Assembly: GCF_026625725.1 (NCBI RefSeq)
Contig: NZ_CP113060.1
Coordinates: 3,230,001 to 3,294,000, forward strand
Length of the DNA stretch: 64,000 bases
DNA from: Pseudomonas sp. SL4(2022)
GTDB taxonomy: Bacteria > Pseudomonadota > Gammaproteobacteria > Pseudomonadales > Pseudomonadaceae
Direction: 5' to 3'
Position numbers and translations under genes: made by a program. This document shows, piece by piece, positions 1-8,775 of the stretch (its first letter is position 1; every line of letters begins with the position of its first letter). Below the pieces are notes generated by a model. The model made no database searches. It had not been told where the DNA came from and worked only from the letters and a program-made list of their open reading frames with translations.

Positions 1-564
1 CTGACCCGCTTTGCCCAGGCCCAGCGGGAAATCGCTTTGGCCATTGGTGAACCACCGGCGACCAAAGGTTATCCGCCGTCGGTATTTGCCCGTCTACCCA
101 AGTTGGTGGAGCGCGCAGGTAATGCAGAGGCAGGAGGTGGTTCGATTACTGCGTTCTACACCGTACTGAGCGAGGGCGATGACCAGCAGGATCCGATCGC
201 CGATGCGGCGCGTGGTGTACTCGACGGGCATATCGTGCTCTCTCGCCGCTTGGCCGAGGAGGGCCATTACCCGGCCATTGATATCGAGGCCTCGATTAGC
301 CGGGTGATGCCGCAGGTGGTCAGTGAAGAGCACCTGCGCCTGTCGCAGCGCTTCAAACAGTTGTGGTCGCGTTATCAGCAGAGTCGCGATCTGATCAGCG
401 TCGGCGCCTATGTGCCCGGTGGTGATGCTGACACCGATTTGGCCATTGCCCGCCAGCCGGCCATGGTTAAGTACCTGCGCCAGAGCCTGCAAGATAACGA
501 AAGTCTGGAAAACAGCCGCACCCAGCTGGCGGCCACCTTCAATCCCGTTGTTGCTGGGACCTAA
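1..564 (+). CDS. fliI: Flagellar export ATPase FliI, C-terminal part
   Basis: The frame is open from the left window edge and gives the last 187 residues, so the P-loop is outside the window. The first residues ([20 protein letters not shown]) and the following [20 protein letters not shown] block are typical of the catalytic C-terminal half of FliI, followed by the helical C-terminal region. FliI is the cytoplasmic ATPase of the flagellar type III export system and works with FliH and FliJ, as known for the family. The stop lies 3 bp before fliJ, so the two genes are co-transcribed. The identification is firm; only the N-terminus is missing. Confidence 0.95.
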   Translation: MTRFAQAQREIALAIGEPPATKGYPPSVFARLPKLVERAGNAEAGGGSITAFYTVLSEGDDQQDPIADAARGVLDGHIVLSRRLAEEGHYPAIDIEASISRVMPQVVSEEHLRLSQRFKQLWSRYQQSRDLISVGAYVPGGDADTDLAIARQPAMVKYLRQSLQDNESLENSRTQLAATFNPVVAGT

Positions 565-567
565 ACC

Positions 568-1020
568 ATGGCACAAAGCCGCGCCGCCCGGCTGGCACCG
601 GTGGTGGACATGGCCGAGCGTGCCGAGCGCGAGGCAGCCTTGCAGTTGGGACATTGCCAAGGCTTACTGCGCCAGGCCGAGGTCCAGTTGGGGGATCTGG
701 AACGTTATCGCGGCGATTATCAGCAGCAATGGATCACTGAGGGGCAGCGCGGGGTCTCCGGGCAGTGGCTGATGAACTACCAGCGCTTCCTTTCGCAGCT
801 GGAAACCGCTATTGGCCAGCAACGCACCAGTGTGGACTGGCACCGTTCCAATATGGAAAAGGTCCGTGAGCTCTGGCAGCAGCGTTATGCCCGTTTGGAA
901 GGCCTGCGCAAATTGGTCAGGCGCTACCAGGACGAAGCGCGGCTGGCAGAAGACAAGCGTGAGCAAAAGTTGCTCGATGAGCTGTCTCAGCGCCTGGCGT
1001 CGCGCGATGGTGTCTATTAG
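568..1020 (+). CDS. fliJ: Flagellar export stalk/chaperone protein FliJ
   Basis: This 150-residue protein is almost entirely charged alpha helix with heptad-like leucines, as expected for the FliJ antiparallel coiled coil that fits into the FliI ring like the gamma stalk of F1 ATPase and promotes substrate and chaperone escort. It starts 3 bp after the fliI stop. Length and position match FliJ of other pseudomonads. No membrane segment or signal peptide is seen. The following 155 bp to the next gene contain no clear terminator or sigma-54 element. Confidence 0.93.
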   Translation: MAQSRAARLAPVVDMAERAEREAALQLGHCQGLLRQAEVQLGDLERYRGDYQQQWITEGQRGVSGQWLMNYQRFLSQLETAIGQQRTSVDWHRSNMEKVRELWQQRYARLEGLRKLVRRYQDEARLAEDKREQKLLDELSQRLASRDGVY

Positions 1021-1175
1021 GTCGGTTTGCGCATATCAGTGCCTGAGCCATGACGAGATCATGCGTGCTAAACATTTGCCGCCGGGGCGTTGCGATGCTA
1101 CATCTTGATCATGCATAACCTGCTGCCCGACCCAGCTGATCTTTGGCTTGGTCTTTTCGTTGATAGGAGTAATTC

Positions 1176-1481
1176 ATGGCCATCACCTCGCTGCCCTCAT
1201 CTGACGGGCAAGAGCTGACCATCCTGATTCAAGGACGCTTCGATTTCGGCGCTCATCAGGAGTTTCGTAATGCTTATGAGCGCGTCAACAGTACCCCGCA
1301 ACGCTATGTAGTAGACCTCCAAGACACAACCTACCTGGATAGCTCGGCACTCGGCATGCTTCTGCTGCTGCGTGACCATGCCGGCGGTGACAGTGCACAA
1401 ATCCGCTTGCTCAACTGCAATCCGGATGTGCGTAAGATCCTTGCTATCTCGAACTTCGAGCAGCTGTTCAAGATCGCCTGA
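1176..1481 (+). CDS. hsbA: STAS-domain anti-sigma factor antagonist HsbA
   Basis: A 101-residue single STAS domain. The DSSALGMLLLL segment carries the conserved serine (about residue 56) that is phosphorylated in this family. In P. aeruginosa, HsbA is switched by HsbR and binds FlgM or a diguanylate cyclase, linking HptB phosphorelay output to swimming and biofilm choices. The start is supported by a GATAGGAG ribosome binding site just upstream. It is followed 14 bp later by hsbR. Function is assigned by domain plus the hsbA-hsbR-hptB gene order; binding partners are inferred from the known pathway. Confidence 0.85.
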   Translation: MAITSLPSSDGQELTILIQGRFDFGAHQEFRNAYERVNSTPQRYVVDLQDTTYLDSSALGMLLLLRDHAGGDSAQIRLLNCNPDVRKILAISNFEQLFKIA

Positions 1482-1495
1482 CTCGGGGGCGTGTC

Positions 1496-3190
1496 ATGGC
1501 CGAGCGCTTGTCCATCCTGATTGCTGAGGACAACGCGGCTGATCGCATGTTGCTGTCGACTATCGTCAGCCGCCAGGGGCATCGAGTGCTGACCGCCAGC
1601 AATGGGTTGGAGGCTGTGGCCTTATTCGAGCAGGAGCGCCCACAGTTGGTGCTGATGGATGCCTTGATGCCAGTAATGGATGGCTTCGAGGCGGCGCGGC
1701 GAATCAAGCATGCGGCTGGCGAAGAGCTGGTGCCGATCATTTTTCTCACCTCTCTGACCGAAGGCGAAGCACTGGTGCGTTGCCTTGAGGCTGGAGGGGA
1801 CGATTTCCTCGCCAAGCCCTACAACCGGGTCATTCTCGAAGCCAAGATCAAGGCCATGGATCGTCTGCGCCGTCTGCAGGAAACCGTGCTGCAGCAGCGC
1901 GATCTGATCTCACGGCACAACGAGCACCTGCTCAATGAGCAGCGTGTGGCCAAGGCCGTGTTCGATAAAGTGGCGCACTCGGGCTGTCTGGATGCGCCGA
2001 ATATCCGTTATTTGCAATCGCCTTACGCGGTGTTCAACGGTGACCTGCTGCTGGCAGCTTTCAAGCCATCAGGCAGCATGCATGTGCTGCTGGGCGATTT
2101 CACCGGGCATGGTTTACCCGCGGCCATTGGTGCGATGCCGCTTGCTGAAGTTTTTCATGGCATGACTGCCAAGGGTTATTCCCTGGCTGAAGTACTGCGC
2201 GAGATCAATGCCAAGCTCAAGCGTATTCTTCCGCGTGGCGTGTTCTGTTGCGCCGCTGTATTGAATATCAGTTTTCAGCGCCAGGTGGTTGAGGTGTGGA
2301 ATGGCGGCCTGCCCGATGGTTACCTGCTCCAGGCCACCGGTCAGCGTATACCCCTGGTGTCGCGGCATTTACCGCTGGGGGTGCTGGAGCCAGGGGCGTT
2401 CAACGATAAGCTTGAGGTCTATCCACTGGCTTATGGGGATCGGGTTTTCCTGCTCTCTGATGGTGTGCTGGAGGCCTGTAACAAACAGGGAGAACTGTTT
2501 GGCGAGGAACGGTTGCTCGATGTGTTTGCTGCCAACCGGCACCCGCAAACACTGTTTGCGGAGATTCAGCAGGCACTGCTTCTATTCAGTGGGGCGCAAC
2601 AGGACGATGTCAGCCTGCTGGAAGTCAGCCTGATTGACGATGGCCAATTGAGTCGGCCGCCACTGGCTTTTGCTGACAGTGGCCAGATCCATCCGCTGGA
2701 CTGGTCTGCCAGTTTTGAGTTTCGTGGGGAAACCCTGCGCCACTTCAACCCACTGCCGTTTCTTTTGCAGCTGCTTCTCGATGTCCAGGGACTGCGTCCA
2801 CAAGGCGGTGCATTGTTCAGTGTGCTGGCAGAGCTTTACTCGAATGCGCTGGAGCATGGCGTATTAGGCCTGGATTCCGCCCTCAAGGCTGATGCCGCAG
2901 GGTTTGCTGAGTATTACCGTCTGCGCAGCGTGCGCTTGGCGGCATTAGCTGATGGCTTCGTACGCTTTCATTTGCAGTTACTGCCTGAAGCTGGTGGAGG
3001 GCGGCTGATTGTTTGTGTCCAAGACAGCGGGCCAGGGTTTGATGCGCATAGCCTGCGTAAAACCACAGCGGATGCCCGTCGTCTGAGTGGCCGTGGTCTG
3101 GCTCTGGTGGAGCAGTTGAGCGAGCGGTGCCGGTGGGGCGGTGGTGAGTCAGGTGTGTGCGTGGAGTTTTCCTGGCAGGCTGGGGCATAA
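1496..3190 (+). CDS. hsbR: Response regulator / PP2C phosphatase / HPK-like kinase HsbR
   Basis: This 564-residue protein has an N-terminal receiver domain (residues about 5-120; acceptor Asp55 in LVLMDALMP, conserved Lys in FLAKPY), a linker helix, a PP2C/SpoIIE-type phosphatase domain (about 165-385, with LLGDFTGHG and DDVSLLEV metal-binding Asp motifs) and a C-terminal HATPase region (about 415-560, with ELYSNALEHG and VQDSGPGFD). In P. aeruginosa HsbR is phosphorylated by HptB and acts as both phosphatase and kinase on HsbA. It lies between hsbA and hptB. The length matches HsbR. Confidence 0.87.
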   Translation: MAERLSILIAEDNAADRMLLSTIVSRQGHRVLTASNGLEAVALFEQERPQLVLMDALMPVMDGFEAARRIKHAAGEELVPIIFLTSLTEGEALVRCLEAGGDDFLAKPYNRVILEAKIKAMDRLRRLQETVLQQRDLISRHNEHLLNEQRVAKAVFDKVAHSGCLDAPNIRYLQSPYAVFNGDLLLAAFKPSGSMHVLLGDFTGHGLPAAIGAMPLAEVFHGMTAKGYSLAEVLREINAKLKRILPRGVFCCAAVLNISFQRQVVEVWNGGLPDGYLLQATGQRIPLVSRHLPLGVLEPGAFNDKLEVYPLAYGDRVFLLSDGVLEACNKQGELFGEERLLDVFAANRHPQTLFAEIQQALLLFSGAQQDDVSLLEVSLIDDGQLSRPPLAFADSGQIHPLDWSASFEFRGETLRHFNPLPFLLQLLLDVQGLRPQGGALFSVLAELYSNALEHGVLGLDSALKADAAGFAEYYRLRSVRLAALADGFVRFHLQLLPEAGGGRLIVCVQDSGPGFDAHSLRKTTADARRLSGRGLALVEQLSERCRWGGGESGVCVEFSWQAGA

Positions 3191-3220
3191 TCCAGCGCCT
3201 AACGCGGGGAGAGCGAGCCG

Positions 3221-3574
3221 TTGTCCGATATTCACCTTGATAGTGCCGTATTGGCTGCGTTGCAGGATGTCATGGAGGACGAGTATCCGGTGCTGCTGGA
3301 TACCTTTTTGTCCGATTCTGAAGAGCGTTTGCTGCTGTTGCGTCAGGCTGAGCGTGATGAAGATGCGCAGAACTTGCGCTTGGCGGCGCACAGCTTCAAA
3401 GGTAGCTGCAGCAATATGGGGGCTCTGATGTTGGCGAACTTGTGCAGGCAGCTCGAGGAGGCCGGGCGGCGTGAGCAGCTTGAACTTGCGCCCGAGTTGC
3501 TGGAGCAGATTGAGCGCGAGTTCGCTATTGTGCGCATTCTGCTCAAATCTGAGCGTCAGCGTTACCGGCATTAG
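3221..3574 (+). CDS. hptB: Histidine phosphotransfer protein HptB
   Basis: A 117-residue four-helix Hpt domain with the phospho-acceptor motif AAHSFKGSCSNMGA (His57). It starts at TTG 3221, preceded by a GGGGAGAG ribosome binding site; no ATG fits. In P. aeruginosa HptB collects phosphate from the hybrid kinases RetS, PA1611, ErcS' and SagS and passes it to HsbR, affecting GacA-independent motility and biofilm control. Here it is the third gene of the hsbA-hsbR-hptB set, embedded between fliJ and fliK, so its expression should follow flagellar transcription. Confidence 0.86.
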   Translation: MSDIHLDSAVLAALQDVMEDEYPVLLDTFLSDSEERLLLLRQAERDEDAQNLRLAAHSFKGSCSNMGALMLANLCRQLEEAGRREQLELAPELLEQIEREFAIVRILLKSERQRYRH

Positions 3575-3633
3575 TTTTGTCGTGTGATGTTTGCGCCTGC
3601 ATCGTTCTGTAGCGGGCCTGTTGACCCGTAAGT

Positions 3634-3649
3634 TGGCCCGTCCCTTGCA
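3634..3649 (+). promoter_or_regulatory. Sigma-54 promoter of fliK
   Basis: TGGCCCGTCCCTTGCA has the -24 GG at 3635-3636 and the -12 GC at 3647-3648 with exactly 10 nt between them, the invariant spacing of RpoN promoters. The expected start is near 3660, about 28 nt before the fliK ATG. FleQ/RpoN control of flagellar class II genes is known in Pseudomonas. Confidence 0.75.
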
Positions 3650-3652
3650 AAA

Positions 3653-3682
3653 CTCTCCGCACATCTAACCCCGAGCGGAGAG
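3653..3682 (+). promoter_or_regulatory. Stem-loop masking the fliK ribosome binding site
   Basis: CTCTCCGC (3653-3660) and GCGGAGAG (3675-3682) form a perfect 8-bp stem around a 14-nt loop. The right arm is the only Shine-Dalgarno sequence (GGAGAG) of fliK, whose ATG is at 3688, so the fold would hide the ribosome binding site. The left arm lies very close to the predicted sigma-54 start, so whether it is fully included in the mRNA depends on the exact start. Confidence 0.55.
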
Positions 3683-3687
3683 TATCC

Positions 3688-4950
3688 ATGTCCGTTGCCC
3701 CTGATCTGTTGCTCAAGTCGGCGCCTGAAGTAAAGCCTCGTGCGACTGCAGCCAAAACGCCTGACAAGCCCGCCCAGCCCAGCAGTAATGAGCCTTCAAG
3801 CTTTTCTCAGGAGTACGCACGGGCGCGTCAGGCGAAAGCGTCAGAACGCAATGATAGCGTTGCAAAACCTGTGCGCGAGCGCAAAGCCGAACAAGACCCG
3901 AGTGCTGAACCGCAGCCTGCTGTTGCCGCCCCTGGGCAAAGTGCGGTTGCCGAGAGCGGCAAGTCTTTGCCGGAAGAGCCGGCTGTTGAGGGGGCTGTGC
4001 TCGACCCGTTATTGATGTTGGGGATTACCGGTGAGTTGCCGCCTGTAGCGCTGACGGAAGAGCTGCCAATAGAGACGGATTCCTTGCCGGTTGTTTCGGG
4101 TAGCTTGCTCAGTTCTGGTCCTGCCAGCATGACTGAGGCCAGTTTCGACGCCGAACTGGACGCGCTCAATCAGCTTCCTGCTGTGCGCCTGGCATTGGAA
4201 ATGGGCGCCAAAGAGAATGCGGCGGCTGCTCAGGTGCAAGCACCTTTAGCGCAGGTTGATAAAGCCACGCAGAACGCAAGCCAGAGTCTTCTGGCCAGTC
4301 AGGTGGTTCAGGACGAGGTGCCCGTGGAGGAAGGGGGGCTCGAATTGCCAGAGCTTCAGCTGGAAGCGCTCACCGGCAAGACTCTCGAAGCCTTGAAAGA
4401 GGGAACGGCGAACAACAGTTCGGATAATTTTGTCAGCAAACTTAATGCGCTGAGTCAGGCTATCGGGCAGCAGAGCCCGTTGGCGACACGGGCACCTGTA
4501 GTTGGCCAACCCGTTTCTCTGCAGCAGAGTGGATGGAGTGAGGCGGTGGTGGACCGAGTCATGGTGATGTCCAGCCAGAACCTCAAATCAGCCGAAATTC
4601 AGCTTGACCCTGCCGAGTTAGGTCGCCTGGAGGTGCGCATCAGTGTTAACCAGGAGCAAAGTCAGGTGACGTTTGCCAGTCCGCACGCGGGGGTCCGTGA
4701 AGCGCTGGATTCGCAGATGCATCGTTTGCGCGAAATGTTTGCCCAGCAAGGGATGAACCAGCTGGATGTAAACGTCTCTGATCAGTCACTCAATCGCGGT
4801 TGGCAGGGGCAGGACAGTGACAGCGGAAAAGGTCGTGGTAACGCTAATACAGGTATGCAGGAGGCTGATGATGCGGTCCAGTCGAGCGCTCTGGAGGTGG
4901 CCCGAGGCTCGTCAGTTACTGCCCGAGGCCTGGTGGATTACTACGCCTGA
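3688..4950 (+). CDS. fliK: Flagellar hook-length control protein FliK
   Basis: This 420-residue protein is rich in Ala, Glu, Pro and Gln and of low complexity over its first 270 residues, then has the compact FliK C-terminal domain (about residues 285-375), with SAEIQLDPAELGRLEVRISV as the family hallmark. FliK is secreted, measures hook length and switches FlhB export specificity from rod/hook to filament substrates. It has its own sigma-54 promoter and a hairpin over its ribosome binding site. It is followed by a terminator and then the fliL promoter, so it appears to be a separate transcription unit. Confidence 0.92.
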   Translation: MSVAPDLLLKSAPEVKPRATAAKTPDKPAQPSSNEPSSFSQEYARARQAKASERNDSVAKPVRERKAEQDPSAEPQPAVAAPGQSAVAESGKSLPEEPAVEGAVLDPLLMLGITGELPPVALTEELPIETDSLPVVSGSLLSSGPASMTEASFDAELDALNQLPAVRLALEMGAKENAAAAQVQAPLAQVDKATQNASQSLLASQVVQDEVPVEEGGLELPELQLEALTGKTLEALKEGTANNSSDNFVSKLNALSQAIGQQSPLATRAPVVGQPVSLQQSGWSEAVVDRVMVMSSQNLKSAEIQLDPAELGRLEVRISVNQEQSQVTFASPHAGVREALDSQMHRLREMFAQQGMNQLDVNVSDQSLNRGWQGQDSDSGKGRGNANTGMQEADDAVQSSALEVARGSSVTARGLVDYYA

Positions 4951-5075
4951 TAATCTGGCCCGGACTAAGCAGCATGCACTGTAGCGTTGTGATTTGGCGC
5001 GTCGGTGGCTACTTAGCCTTCAGTCGATCATCCTTGCTGCTGTAGTTGCTGAGCGCACTGTTCTAAACTGCATTT

Positions 5076-5114
5076 CGCCCGACGGCCATAATAGGCGTCG
5101 GGCGATTTTGTTTT
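5076..5114 (+). terminator. Rho-independent terminator after fliK
   Basis: CGCCCGACG (5076-5084) pairs perfectly with CGTCGGGCG (5096-5104), followed by ATTTTGTTTT. It lies in the 309-bp gap between fliK and fliL (4951-5259), which otherwise holds only the fliL promoter; no credible gene is seen there. Confidence 0.85.
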
Positions 5115-5193
5115 GGGTGCTGATTGACCTGATGCCCTGGCCGCACGCTGTACTCGGCGAGGCTCCCCAGATTGAGCAAGTTTGCTGACAGAC

Positions 5194-5209
5194 TGGCATA
5201 ACACTTGCT
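5194..5209 (+). promoter_or_regulatory. Sigma-54 promoter of the fliLMNOPQR-flhB operon
   Basis: TGGCATAACACTTGCT matches the RpoN consensus at every conserved position (GG 5195-5196, GC 5207-5208, 10 nt apart). The predicted start near 5220 leaves a leader of about 40 nt before fliL. In P. aeruginosa fliLMNOPQ is a FleQ/RpoN class II operon, in agreement. Confidence 0.88.
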
Positions 5210-5259
5210 CTTAACCCTTTGAAATCGGATAAAACTCCGAACTGCGACGGATTATTGGC

Positions 5260-5790
5260 ATGGCTAAGAAAGAAGCAGCGCAAGCTCCGGCCGATGGTGA
5301 GGCGAAACCAGCGGGCAAGATGAAGTTGATCATTATCATCGCTATTGCCGTGCTCTTGGCTGTAGGGCTTTCAGCCGGAGGAACCTGGTTTTTCCTGAGC
5401 AAGAAAGATGATGGTGCGGCCGATAAAGCCAAGGAAGAGGTGGCTGCGGAGCCGGCTGCGCCTGTTAAGCAGGCAGCCATTTATGAAGAGTTGGCACCGG
5501 CCTTTGTGGTGAATTTCAACCACCAGGGGCGGGCGCGCTACATGCAGGTCAGTGTCGCTCTGATGACCCGCGACCAAGTGGCGTTAGATGCCCTCAAAAT
5601 ACACATGCCAGTCCTGCGCAATCGTTTGGTGATGCTGTTCTCCAGTCAGGATTTTGCTTCGCTGATCAGCCCGGTTGGCAAGGAAATGCTGCGTCAGCAG
5701 GCCACTGCCAGCGTACAGGAGCTGGCCGAAAAAGAGGTCGGTAAGGTAACGGTGGAGCAAGTGCTGTTCACCAACCTCGTATTGCAGTAA
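5260..5790 (+). CDS. fliL: Flagellar basal body protein FliL
   Basis: A 176-residue single-pass inner membrane protein. A short cytoplasmic tail rich in Lys and Ala is followed by one membrane segment (residues about 22-44, [18 protein letters not shown]) and a periplasmic SPFH-like FliL domain beginning at IYEELAPAFVVNF. FliL surrounds the stator and supports torque at high load. It is the first gene of an operon that runs to flhB, 13 bp before fliM, behind the sigma-54 promoter. Confidence 0.93.
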   Translation: MAKKEAAQAPADGEAKPAGKMKLIIIIAIAVLLAVGLSAGGTWFFLSKKDDGAADKAKEEVAAEPAAPVKQAAIYEELAPAFVVNFNHQGRARYMQVSVALMTRDQVALDALKIHMPVLRNRLVMLFSSQDFASLISPVGKEMLRQQATASVQELAEKEVGKVTVEQVLFTNLVLQ

Positions 5791-5803
5791 TCAGGAGCCG
5801 TAT

Positions 5804-6775
5804 ATGGCAGTGCAAGACCTACTTTCCCAGGATGAGATTGATGCCCTGCTGCACGGCGTCGATGATGGCCTGGTAGAGACCGAGGACGAGGCCGAGCCGG
5901 GGAGTGTCAAGCAGTATGACTTGACCAGCCAGGACCGGATTGTCCGTGGGCGCATGCCGACGCTGGAAATGATTAACGAGCGTTTTGCCCGTTACACCCG
6001 CATCAGTATGTTTAACTTGCTGCGCCGCTCCGCAGACGTGGCGGTGGGCGGTGTACAGGTGATGAAGTTCGGTGAATACGTCCATTCGCTGTACGTGCCG
6101 ACCAGCCTCAACCTGGTGAAGATGAAGCCGTTGCGTGGCACCGGGCTGTTCATCCTGGATGCCAAACTGGTGTTCAAGTTGGTGGACAACTTCTTTGGCG
6201 GTGATGGCCGTCACGCCAAGATCGAAGGGCGTGAGTTCACTCCAACCGAACTGCGCGTGGTGCGCATGGTGCTGGATCAGGCGTTTATCGATCTCAAGGA
6301 AGCCTGGCATGCGGTGATGGATATCAACTTCGAGTACGTCAACTCAGAAGTGAACCCAGCCCTGGCCAACATCGTCAGCCCCAGTGAAGTGATTGTGGTG
6401 TCGACTTTCCACATCGAACTGGATGGTGGTGGCGGCGACCTGCACATCACCATGCCGTATTCGATGATCGAGCCGATCCGCGAGATGCTCGACGCCGGCT
6501 TCCAGTCCGATGTCGACGACCAGGATGAGCGCTGGATCAAAGCGCTGCGTGAAGACATTCTGGGCGTCAGCGTGCCTCTGGGGGCAACTGTCGCCCGTCG
6601 CCAGCTCAAACTGCGTGACATCCTGCATATGCAGCCAGGTGACGTGATTCCGGTCGAACTGCCGGAAAACGTGGTGTTGTGTGCCAATGGCGTGCCGGCG
6701 TTCAAGGTCAAGCTGGGTGCGCACAAAGGCAATCTGGCGTTGCAGGTGCTTGAACCGATTGAGCGCCAGCGCTAA
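5804..6775 (+). CDS. fliM: Flagellar motor switch protein FliM
   Basis: This 323-residue protein begins with LLSQDEIDALLHG, the N-terminal peptide that binds phosphorylated CheY. The CheC-like middle domain (about residues 45-230) contains the SVNPALANIVSP-type region, and the C-terminal SpoA domain (about 250-320) packs with FliN in the C-ring. FliM forms the main switch ring under the MS ring. The ribosome binding site CAGGAG precedes the ATG. Length and motifs are normal for the family. Confidence 0.96.
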   Translation: MAVQDLLSQDEIDALLHGVDDGLVETEDEAEPGSVKQYDLTSQDRIVRGRMPTLEMINERFARYTRISMFNLLRRSADVAVGGVQVMKFGEYVHSLYVPTSLNLVKMKPLRGTGLFILDAKLVFKLVDNFFGGDGRHAKIEGREFTPTELRVVRMVLDQAFIDLKEAWHAVMDINFEYVNSEVNPALANIVSPSEVIVVSTFHIELDGGGGDLHITMPYSMIEPIREMLDAGFQSDVDDQDERWIKALREDILGVSVPLGATVARRQLKLRDILHMQPGDVIPVELPENVVLCANGVPAFKVKLGAHKGNLALQVLEPIERQR

Positions 6776-6812
6776 CCGTTAAACCCCATTCAACGCCAGC
6801 CGAGGAAAAACG

Positions 6813-7283
6813 ATGGCAGACGAAAACGAAAACGAAGCCACTTCCCCCGAGGAACAGGCGCTTGCCGATGAGTGGGCGGCGGCATTGTCCGAGGCAGGCG
6901 ACGCCGGCCAGGATGATATCGATGCCATGCTTGCCGCCAGTGATCCGGTGCCAGCGGCCCCACGTGCGCCGATGGAGGAGTTCAACAGCGCGCCCAAGGT
7001 GAACCTGCCGGTGAACATGGACGGCCCGAACCTGGATGTGATCCTGGATATTCCGGTGTCGATTTCCATGGAAGTGGGTAATACCGATATCACCATCCGC
7101 AACCTGCTGCAGCTTAACCAGGGGTCGGTGATCGAACTGGATCGTCTGGCAGGTGAACCGCTGGATGTTCTGGTCAATGGCACCCTGATCGCCCATGGCG
7201 AGGTGGTGGTGGTGAACGAGAAGTTTGGTATCCGCCTGACTGATGTGATCAGTCCCAGCGAACGCATCAAGAAGCTGCGTTGA
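6813..7283 (+). CDS. fliN: Flagellar motor switch protein FliN
   Basis: A 156-residue protein with an acidic, poorly conserved N-terminal 60 residues and a C-terminal SpoA domain (about residues 78-153; VSISMEVGNTDITIRNLLQL, then LIAHGEVVVVNEKFGIRLTD). It forms the lower C-ring and docks FliH/FliI export complexes. It lies 37 bp after fliM, with GAGGAAAAACG as ribosome binding site. The long N-terminal extension is usual in pseudomonads. Confidence 0.95.
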   Translation: MADENENEATSPEEQALADEWAAALSEAGDAGQDDIDAMLAASDPVPAAPRAPMEEFNSAPKVNLPVNMDGPNLDVILDIPVSISMEVGNTDITIRNLLQLNQGSVIELDRLAGEPLDVLVNGTLIAHGEVVVVNEKFGIRLTDVISPSERIKKLR

Positions 7284-7285
7284 TC

Positions 7286-7717
7286 ATGCGTAAAGCTCTC
7301 TTCCTCTGCTTGCTTGCACCATCAGTGGTGTTTGCAGCCGAACCCGTGACTCAAACCACCGCACCGCTCGTTGGTAGCAGTATGGGCGGGCAGGTGGTGC
7401 AGCTGCTGCTGGGGCTGTTACTGGTCATCGGACTGATTTTTCTGCTGGCCTGGGTCATGCGTCGGGTTCAGCAGATCGTGCCACGTGGCGGGCAAGTGAT
7501 CAGCGTGCTGGCTACTCAGCCGCTTGGGCCGCGTGATCGCCTGGTGCTGGTGCAGGTGGGAGGCGAGCAGGTGCTGCTGGGGCTGACGCCAGGCACCATT
7601 ACGGCCTTGCATGTGTTGAAAGAGCCTGTGCATTTGCCTGATGCGCAGCCGGCCTCGACCGAATTTGCCCAGCGCCTGATGGAGCTGTTGGGCAAGGATC
7701 AGAAGGACAAGTCTTGA
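7286..7717 (+). CDS. fliO: Flagellar export apparatus assembly protein FliO
   Basis: A 143-residue protein with an N-terminal signal-like segment ([18 protein letters not shown]) and one strong membrane helix (about residues 36-57), then a cytoplasmic domain with [22 protein letters not shown], typical of FliO. FliO helps assemble the FliP ring and is not kept in the mature export gate. ATG 7286 is chosen over an in-frame TTG two codons earlier. Its stop overlaps the fliP start. Confidence 0.9.
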   Translation: MRKALFLCLLAPSVVFAAEPVTQTTAPLVGSSMGGQVVQLLLGLLLVIGLIFLLAWVMRRVQQIVPRGGQVISVLATQPLGPRDRLVLVQVGGEQVLLGLTPGTITALHVLKEPVHLPDAQPASTEFAQRLMELLGKDQKDKS

Positions 7718-8502
7718 TGCTGCGTTTGTTGCTGGTGTTGCTGTTCAGCCTGGGGGCATCGTTGGCGTTCGCAGCTGATCCGCCGGCTGTCAGCACGTTG
7801 ATTCAATCGGGCAGTAATCCGCTGTCGATTCCGGCCATTACCCTGAGCACGGATACTGAGGGGCAACAGGAGTACTCCGTCAGCCTGCAGATCCTGCTGA
7901 TCATGACGGCGTTGAGTTTCATTCCTGCGTTCCTCATGCTGATGACCAGCTTTACCCGAATCATCATCGTCTTCTCAATTCTGCGCCAGGCTCTGGGTCT
8001 GCAGCAGACCCCGTCGAATCAGATTCTGGTGGGGTTGGCGCTGTTTTTGACCATGTTCATCATGGCGCCGGTGTTTGATCAGATTAACCGCGATGCTTTG
8101 CAACCCTACCTGAACGAGCAACTACCCGCACAAGAGGCGATCCTCAAGGCGGAAGTGCCGATCAAGAATTTCATGCTGGCGCAGACCCGCGAGAGCGACC
8201 TGGAGCTGTTCGTGCGGCTGTCCAAACGTACCGATATCGCCAGCCCGGAAGCGACACCGTTGACCATTCTGATTCCGGCGTTTGTGACTTCGGAGCTGAA
8301 AACTGCTTTCCAGATCGGTTTCATGATTTTTATCCCATTCCTGATCATCGACATGGTGGTGGCCAGTATTCTGATGGCAATGGGCATGATGATGCTGTCG
8401 CCGCTGATCATTTCGTTGCCCTTCAAGATCATGCTGTTTGTGCTGATTGATGGCTGGGCGTTGATCATGGGCACCCTGGCCGCCAGCTTCGGAGGGACAT
8501 AG
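7717..8502 (+). CDS. fliP: Flagellar type III export gate protein FliP
   Basis: A 261-residue protein with a cleavable signal ([19 protein letters not shown]), a membrane segment at about 65-90 ([20 protein letters not shown]), a periplasmic region, and C-terminal membrane helices containing [20 protein letters not shown], the family signature. FliP forms the core pentamer of the export gate with FliQ and FliR. ATG 7717 overlaps the fliO stop (TGATG), which implies translational coupling. Confidence 0.96.
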   Translation: MLRLLLVLLFSLGASLAFAADPPAVSTLIQSGSNPLSIPAITLSTDTEGQQEYSVSLQILLIMTALSFIPAFLMLMTSFTRIIIVFSILRQALGLQQTPSNQILVGLALFLTMFIMAPVFDQINRDALQPYLNEQLPAQEAILKAEVPIKNFMLAQTRESDLELFVRLSKRTDIASPEATPLTILIPAFVTSELKTAFQIGFMIFIPFLIIDMVVASILMAMGMMMLSPLIISLPFKIMLFVLIDGWALIMGTLAASFGGT

Positions 8503-8504
8503 CC

Positions 8505-8774
8505 ATGACCCCTGAAGTGGCTGTTGATCTGGTGCGTGATGCTTTATGGCTGACAGCCATGATTGTCGGCATTCTGGTGGTACCCAGTCTGATTGTTGGT
8601 TTGCTGGTGGCGATGTTTCAGGCGGCCACTCAAATCAACGAACAGACCTTGAGTTTTCTGCCGAGGCTGTTGGTCATTCTGTTGGTGCTGATTTTTGCCG
8701 GTCCCTGGCTGGTGCGTGAGCTGATGGAGTACACCGAGAATCTGATCATGAACATCCCGATGTTGATCGGCTGA
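8505..8774 (+). CDS. fliQ: Flagellar export gate protein FliQ
   Basis: An 89-residue protein with two membrane hairpin helices (about residues 14-40 and 50-75) and the family pattern AMFQAATQINEQTLSFLPRL. Four copies wrap the FliP/FliR core. It starts 2 bp after fliP and stops 1 bp before fliR. Length is exactly as in other FliQ proteins. Confidence 0.96.
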   Translation: MTPEVAVDLVRDALWLTAMIVGILVVPSLIVGLLVAMFQAATQINEQTLSFLPRLLVILLVLIFAGPWLVRELMEYTENLIMNIPMLIG

Positions 8775-8775
8775 C

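Noticed and set aside
4994..5188. 64-codon frame in the fliK-fliL gap
   Set aside because: It crosses the fliK terminator hairpin and has no ribosome binding site.
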